The position numbers and the translations under genes are program-made. From NCBI GenBank assembly GCA_021825925.1, contig JAKAFP010000003.1, forward strand, positions 186,001-250,000: DNA of 64,000 bases. Direction: 5' to 3'. Numbering within the stretch: the first letter of the stretch is position 1; every line of letters begins with the position of its first letter. The notes under the pieces are model-generated. The model worked only from the letters and a program-made list of their open reading frames with translations, ran no database searches and was not told the origin of the DNA. The stretch is from Chloroflexota bacterium. GTDB lineage: Bacteria; Chloroflexota; Anaerolineae; Anaerolineales; Anaerolineaceae. Below are positions 60,079 to 64,000 of the stretch, piece by piece.

Positions 60079-60116
60079 CCAACAAAAACAACCCGCCTTG
60101 GATCATCCGTGGCGGG
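60079..60116 (-). terminator. Terminator/attenuator immediately before the RNHCP gene
   Basis: CCCGCC (60092-60097) pairs with GGCGGG (60111-60116), with an inner GGAT/ATCC, and the minus-strand tail is TTGTTTTTGTT. It lies between the promoter at 60374 and the RNHCP start. Confidence 0.75.
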
Positions 60117-60367
60117 CTGTCTTTAATCAACAATTCTGATTAAATAAAGACTGAACTTTGGGGAACGTCTAACACATCAATGGGTGCAAAACGGTCATCG
60201 TACGTCTTAAAAACAAACCACGGAGCAAGTGAGCACCCGTGGCAGAAAAAGATTAAACCAAAGACTGGTTGAGCCTTTTCTTACGGGCGCACCCTTGCAA
60301 TAAGTGTGGTTACAATGACCGAAGCGAAGTTAAACAAAAAACATCCTTTTATGGTTTATATACAACA
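60117..60367 (-). ncRNA. Long structured leader or small RNA
   Basis: Transcription from the promoter at 60374-60401 would run about 280 nt to the terminator. Nested complementary segments form a rod of about 130 nt: CGGTCAT/ATGACCG (60192-60198, 60315-60321), AACCAC/GTGGTT (60216-60221, 60306-60311), 60225-60240 with 60283-60298, AGAAAA/TTTTCT (60244-60249, 60276-60281) and AACCA/TGGTT (60256-60260, 60266-60270). No reading frame of note is inside. The shape is like 6S RNA but no known family is recognised; a riboswitch or leader for the RNHCP gene is the other option. Confidence 0.55.
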
Positions 60368-60373
60368 AGCAGA

Positions 60374-60401
60374 ATTATCGCACAACCTGCCAGGTTGTCA
60401 A
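60374..60401 (-). promoter_or_regulatory. Promoter of the structured RNA with overlapping inverted repeat
   Basis: On the minus strand TTGACA (60401-60396) and GATAAT (60379-60374) are 16 bp apart. ACAACCT and AGGTTGT (60382-60388, 60392-60398) form an inverted repeat that overlaps the -35 and spacer, as expected for a repressor site. Confidence 0.7.
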
Positions 60402-60417
60402 GACATCTTGGTAAATG

Positions 60418-60432
60418 TTTCTAGAAATAATT
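60418..60432. repeat. TTTCTAGAAATAATT repeat, copy 6
   Basis: An exact 15-bp copy, 5 bases past the stop codon of the diguanylate cyclase gene (minus strand). Confidence 0.75.
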
Positions 60433-60437
60433 ATGCT

Positions 60438-61313
60438 TTAATTGTTTTTTGAGTGATACATGGCATGGTCTGCCACTTTCAACAACAATTCGGCCTCTTC
60501 TCCGTCGGCCGGGTAGATGCTGATACCGATGGCCGCAGTAACGCTGTGTTCTTCCTCATCCACCCACATGCGGATGATCTCGGTAAGTTTTGCCGCCACT
60601 TTTTCAGGTTCTTCGGGATTGGTGATGCCATCCAACAGCACGACAAATTCATCCCCGCCAATCCTTGCCACCGTATCAGAAGAGCGCACATTTCTTGTGA
60701 GAGCCTGCGCCACTTTTTTCAAGTACAGATCACCCATGGCATGACCTGCGATGTCGTTGATTTTTTTAAATCCATTCAAGTCAATAAAGAGCAGGGCGAA
60801 CTGAGTATTGTTGCGTCTGGCATGAAAGATCGCCTGTTCAATTCGATCTGAGAGCATGAAGCGGTTGGCCAAGGAGGTGAGTGAATCGTGGGTCGCCAGC
60901 CATTGGAACCCAATTTCTGAATTCTTAAGTTCGTTGATCTCGCGGGTGATGCCCAGCAATCCCACTACTTCGCCTTGATCATTGAAAATTGGCAGTTTGG
61001 TGGTGGAAGTCCAATTGGTTTCACCGCGTGCACTGTAAACATGATTTTCGATCATGCCCAATTTTGGTTGACCGGTTTCCATCACCTGTTGATCATCCAC
61101 CATGGTCTTGCTTCCAAAAGCCTCGCCAAACAACTCCTTGTCGGTTTTTCCGTAAATGTCGGTGATGCCATTTTCTGCAAAATAGTAAGCCATTTTGCTG
61201 CTGATGCGCCAAAGGCGGCATTCGCGATCTTTGATATAAACACTGTCACCGATGTTATCCAGAAGTGCTTTGAGTACCCATTCATCTTTGCAGAAATGTG
61301 AATAACCTTCCAT
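60438..61313 (-). CDS. PAS-GGDEF diguanylate cyclase
   Basis: A 291-residue cytosolic protein. The N-terminal 120 residues are a PAS domain (LLDNIGDSVYIKDRECRLWRIS, then GLLGITREINELKNSE). The GGDEF domain follows with LTSLANRFMLSDRIEQAI, FIDLNGFKKINDIAGHAMGDLYL and ARIGGDEFVVLLDG; the GGDEF motif is intact. It should make cyclic di-GMP in response to a PAS ligand or redox signal. There is no RxxD feedback site just before the motif. Confidence 0.93.
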   Translation of the reverse strand: MEGYSHFCKDEWVLKALLDNIGDSVYIKDRECRLWRISSKMAYYFAENGITDIYGKTDKELFGEAFGSKTMVDDQQVMETGQPKLGMIENHVYSARGETNWTSTTKLPIFNDQGEVVGLLGITREINELKNSEIGFQWLATHDSLTSLANRFMLSDRIEQAIFHARRNNTQFALLFIDLNGFKKINDIAGHAMGDLYLKKVAQALTRNVRSSDTVARIGGDEFVVLLDGITNPEEPEKVAAKLTEIIRMWVDEEEHSVTAAIGISIYPADGEEAELLLKVADHAMYHSKNN

Positions 61314-61411
61314 GTCGTCTCTCCTGGGCAGAGGTTTAAATCAAATATGGATAATGATTACCATTATAGAGCCAAAAGAAAAAAAGTTTACCAAACATGC
61401 CTACGGCAATG

Positions 61412-61443
61412 AAAACCGGATGCTGTTAAGTGCATCCGGTTTG
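61412..61443 (-). terminator. Terminator after the 207-residue membrane protein gene
   Basis: AAACCGGATGC pairs with GCATCCGGTTT (61413-61423, 61432-61442); the minus-strand tail is TTTTC. Confidence 0.78.
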
Positions 61444-61469
61444 AACAAATCACATTCCGAATACTAAAT

Positions 61470-62093
61470 CTAAATCCAGTGAAGGATGCCTGCGAAAACA
61501 ACCATGGCGATCACGTCAATTCCCCAAACCACGGCGAGGAAACGTTTCTGGATCTTGGGCTGCCAGTCGTGGCAATAGAAAGCTGCCAAAAAGAAGGGGA
61601 TGTAAGTGGTGATGAAAACAGGGATGGCACCCCACCAGTTGTATACCCAATGGAAAGCAGGGGTGGTGGCTAAAAAGATCTCAATGATCGAAAAACCAGC
61701 CGCGTTCATGATCGCAAAGAAAAGACGGTTATTGATGCCCAGGATCTTTTTCTTGGGGTCTTCGGGCAGGAATTTACTCAAGACCAGGCCGGCGATCGAA
61801 AACATCAGGCTCAACTCAATACCCACACCGATCAACAGTAAATAAGAGGTTCCGGTGGGGACGGTCCACAAAGCGTGGCCGCTGAAATGTTGGATCATGG
61901 CATTCAAAATTTCGTAAAACCAGTGCACGCCATAAAGGGCCAGGCCTGCGGCAATCCCTTTATAGTTTTTCTTGGTAAATTCATTGGCATACACGTACAT
62001 CACCAGTGCAAAAAGCGGGATGACGTACCATTGAAAATATGCTGGGTTTCTGAGTAGATCCAATGCCTGTTGGGTGAGTTCGGGTTGGTTCAA
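61470..62093 (-). CDS. Hypothetical membrane protein
   Basis: A 207-residue protein with about six helices (for example YFQWYVIPLFALVMYVYANEF and FITTYIPFFLAAFYCHDW). Conserved-looking polar residues in membrane segments include WFYEILNAMIQHFSG and a His-Asp-Trp triplet. I cannot assign a family. It is a single gene divergent from radA. Confidence 0.6.
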   Translation of the reverse strand: MNQPELTQQALDLLRNPAYFQWYVIPLFALVMYVYANEFTKKNYKGIAAGLALYGVHWFYEILNAMIQHFSGHALWTVPTGTSYLLLIGVGIELSLMFSIAGLVLSKFLPEDPKKKILGINNRLFFAIMNAAGFSIIEIFLATTPAFHWVYNWWGAIPVFITTYIPFFLAAFYCHDWQPKIQKRFLAVVWGIDVIAMVVFAGILHWI

Positions 62094-62220
62094 GTTCTCC
62101 TCCTTGGAATATAAGTGTGTATTGCAATAATGACTTATGCTCTATTATAGGATCGCTTAAGCTTTTTGTCGCGAACTTTAAAGAAGCGTGTGGTTTTTAC
62201 CTTGTGAGTATAATTAGCCT

Positions 62221-63642
62221 ATGTCAAAAACGATTACCCAGTACGTATGTCAGCAGTGTGGAAGGACCTCCCCGCGCGCGTTGGGCAAGTGCCCGCAGTG
62301 CGGTGGATGGGATACGATGGTCGAAGAGGTGGTGGTTGAGGCTTCTACGCCCGCCAAAGCCCAGGTTAGAGGGCTGAACACCCGTTCACAGCCGCGCCGC
62401 ATGGGCGATATTGAAGGGGATGATGAAATGCGCATCCCCCTGCCGATCGGCGAGTTCGCACGCGTCTTGGGGGGTGGTGTGGTGCCCGGCTCGATCGTGT
62501 TGGTGGGCGGAGATCCCGGCATTGGTAAATCCACACTGCTGTTGCAAATGGCATTGGAACTGGCGGACCACAAGAATCACAGGAAGGCACTCAAAGTGCT
62601 GTACGTCTCGGGAGAGGAATCCGAACGTCAGATCAAAATGCGAGCCGTGCGTCTGACCCGCATGAACGACGATAAACCCGAAAAGGAATTCAGTCAGGAT
62701 CTATTGTTGTTGACTGAAACCAACCTGGATGTAGTGCTGGAACAAGTGCAGGCAATCAAACCTGACATTCTGATCGTGGATTCCATCCAGACCGTTTACC
62801 TGCCCGATCTCAATTCGTCGGCCGGTTCCGTCAGCCAGGTGCGCGAATGCGCCAACAAGCTGCGCGAACTGGCCAAAAGCAGCGATATGGCTGTCTTTTT
62901 GGTGGGCCATGTCACCAAGGAGGGCGTCATCGCCGGTCCGCGGGTGCTCGAACATATTGTGGATACCGTCCTCTACCTGGAGGGCGACCGTTTTCAATCT
63001 TACCGCCTGCTGCGCTCGGTCAAGAACCGGTTCGGCGCCACCGCCGAGGTTGGCGTTTTTGAAATGCGCGAACGCGGCATGATCGAAGTTGCCAATCCTT
63101 CAGAAGCCTTCCTGGCTGAACGCATGATCAACACGCCCGGTTCGGCCATTGCCGTGACCATGGAAGGCACCCGTCCGCTGCTGGTGGAAATGCAGGGATT
63201 GACCAGTCCAAGCAACCTGGGTAATCCGCGCCGTACCCCCAATGGGGTGGATTTCAACCGCCTGCTGCTAATCACGGCCGTGCTCACCCGCCGGTTGGGC
63301 ATGCGCCTTTCTGAACAGGATGTGTTTGTGAACGTGATCGGCGGTTTGCAGGTGGGGGAGCCCGCCGCAGACCTGGCCATCGCCACGGCCATCGCCTCCT
63401 CGATGAAAGACATCCCTGTCAAGGCGGATACGGTGCTAATCGGCGAAGTGGGGCTTTCGGGGGAATTGCGTTGGGTAAGCCAGATGCCTGCCCGCTTGCG
63501 TGAAGCCCAAAAACTGGGATTTAAAACGGCCATCATTCCACGCCGCTTGCGCCAGGGCGAACCCCTGCCAGAAGGCATCCAACTCAAAGAAGCCCGCTCC
63601 CTGCGCGAAGCGCTGGGATGGGCATTGCTCGAAGAAAAATAA
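62221..63642 (+). CDS. radA: DNA repair protein RadA
   Basis: A 473-residue RadA/Sms. The N-terminal zinc finger has C10-C13 and C24-C27 (YVCQQCG ... GKCPQCG). Walker A is GGDPGIGKST (96-105), and the RadA-specific KNRFG is at 268-272 (SVKNRFGATAE). The C-terminal Lon-like domain ends with PRRLRQGEPLPEGIQL. RadA is a hexameric helicase for recombination branch migration. AUG at 62221. The DUF6391 gene follows after 15 bases on the same strand. Confidence 0.96.
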   Translation: MSKTITQYVCQQCGRTSPRALGKCPQCGGWDTMVEEVVVEASTPAKAQVRGLNTRSQPRRMGDIEGDDEMRIPLPIGEFARVLGGGVVPGSIVLVGGDPGIGKSTLLLQMALELADHKNHRKALKVLYVSGEESERQIKMRAVRLTRMNDDKPEKEFSQDLLLLTETNLDVVLEQVQAIKPDILIVDSIQTVYLPDLNSSAGSVSQVRECANKLRELAKSSDMAVFLVGHVTKEGVIAGPRVLEHIVDTVLYLEGDRFQSYRLLRSVKNRFGATAEVGVFEMRERGMIEVANPSEAFLAERMINTPGSAIAVTMEGTRPLLVEMQGLTSPSNLGNPRRTPNGVDFNRLLLITAVLTRRLGMRLSEQDVFVNVIGGLQVGEPAADLAIATAIASSMKDIPVKADTVLIGEVGLSGELRWVSQMPARLREAQKLGFKTAIIPRRLRQGEPLPEGIQLKEARSLREALGWALLEEK

Positions 63643-63657
63643 TCCGTGGAGGAAAGC

Positions 63658-64000
63658 ATGCAATTTTCATCTTTGAATTTAGGCATCATCTCGCTCATCC
63701 GGCGCAACCATGGATTGGAACACGCCACCATCAATTTGTTGTCCAAAAAATTCCCTGCAACTTCGTTTTCGGGCTATTCGGACCACAAAGGGTTCTGGAT
63801 CGTGGGCGATGTTTCCACGGACGCTTTACTCGAAACCGCCCAGCAGGCGCTGATCCGCATGAAGGGCGGCGAACGCGGATTGGCGATCCACGCCAACTGC
63901 GGTACCAATTATGTCACCGCCGGGCTGCTGGCAGGGTCATTGACCTGGCTGGCGACCCTGGGCAGTGGTAATTCTTTCAAGAAAAAATTAGACCGCTGGC
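63658..64000 (+). CDS. DUF6391 family protein (cut by the window end)
   Basis: The first 114 residues of a protein that runs past base 64000. LIRRNHGLEHATINLLSKKF, GYSDHKGFWIVG, ALIRMKGGERGLAIHANCGTN and a membrane segment from about residue 86 are the DUF6391 pattern. GGAGG lies 5 bases before the ATG. Function is unknown. It is 15 bases downstream of radA and probably co-transcribed. Confidence 0.82.
   Translation, partial: MQFSSLNLGIISLIRRNHGLEHATINLLSKKFPATSFSGYSDHKGFWIVGDVSTDALLETAQQALIRMKGGERGLAIHANCGTNYVTAGLLAGSLTWLATLGSGNSFKKKLDRW

Noticed and set aside
11111-60432. TCTAGAAATAATT matches the XbaI/T7 gene 10 leader used in expression vectors
   Set aside because: The flanks differ at every copy and never continue into the vector sequence; copies lie at natural gene borders, so vector contamination is not supported.

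Overview
The window looks like an origin-proximal piece of a bacterial chromosome. My best guess for the host is an anaerobic or microaerophilic member of the Chloroflexota, probably Anaerolineae. The basis is gene content (SpoVS without other sporulation genes, a heliorhodopsin, a glycyl radical enzyme, rubrerythrin, a ferredoxin, cytochrome bd, an ArsR/ArsM pair, a DUF6391 protein), so the taxon is inferred and not proven. No rRNA, transposase, integrase, phage gene or CRISPR array is visible.

Positions 1-15000 form the origin neighbourhood. A cluster of DnaA-box-like sites (about 824-1195) is followed by spoVS. Then come a deoxynucleoside kinase, a small ferredoxin, azlCD, tRNA-Arg, surE, an Old Yellow Enzyme, ychF, tRNA-Leu, a VapBC-like pair, dnaN, a PEP-synthase-like protein and a YhfC-type membrane peptidase. 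Two perfect 16-bp parS sites lie at 14619-14672. Boxes, dnaN and parS together make this the likely ori region.

Positions 14683-31819 are mostly membrane, regulatory and redox genes. They include a GntR-controlled operon (SPFH protein, PLDc_N protein, ABC ATPase, permease), rubrerythrin, two tandem GYF_2 membrane proteins, a nitroreductase, a methyltransferase, an APH-like kinase, a DODA dioxygenase and a 7TM-PAS-GGDEF protein. A TetR gene diverges from an SDR / CPBP protease / two epimerases cluster, followed by an MFS carrier.

Positions 31900-36200 encode an agmatine deiminase pathway: an Lrp/AsnC regulator, putrescine carbamoyltransferase, an APC antiporter and agmatine deiminase. Positions 36391-45000 hold a chemoreceptor, a heliorhodopsin, an aldo/keto reductase, a HAD hydrolase, an HlyIII protein, an ECF sigma factor with a small membrane partner, and YcxB-like tandem genes.

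Positions 45075-50209 are a compact glycyl radical enzyme operon (FadR-type regulator, enzyme, radical SAM activase, PNPOx-like flavoprotein). Then follow a TudS-like desulfurase, cydAB with a UbiA prenyltransferase, a VTT protein, an MFS carrier, DUF2785 with uridine phosphorylase, arsR-arsM, an RNHCP zinc protein behind a long structured leader, a PAS-GGDEF cyclase, radA, and a DUF6391 protein cut by the window end.

The least explained signals are non-coding. The first is a recurring palindrome around TTTCTAGAAATAATT (six copies at gene edges). The second is three 28-bp palindromes with fixed GTACGGGCG arms and different, still self-complementary cores. The third is a rod-shaped RNA of about 130 nt (60192-60321) behind a strong promoter that carries its own inverted repeat.
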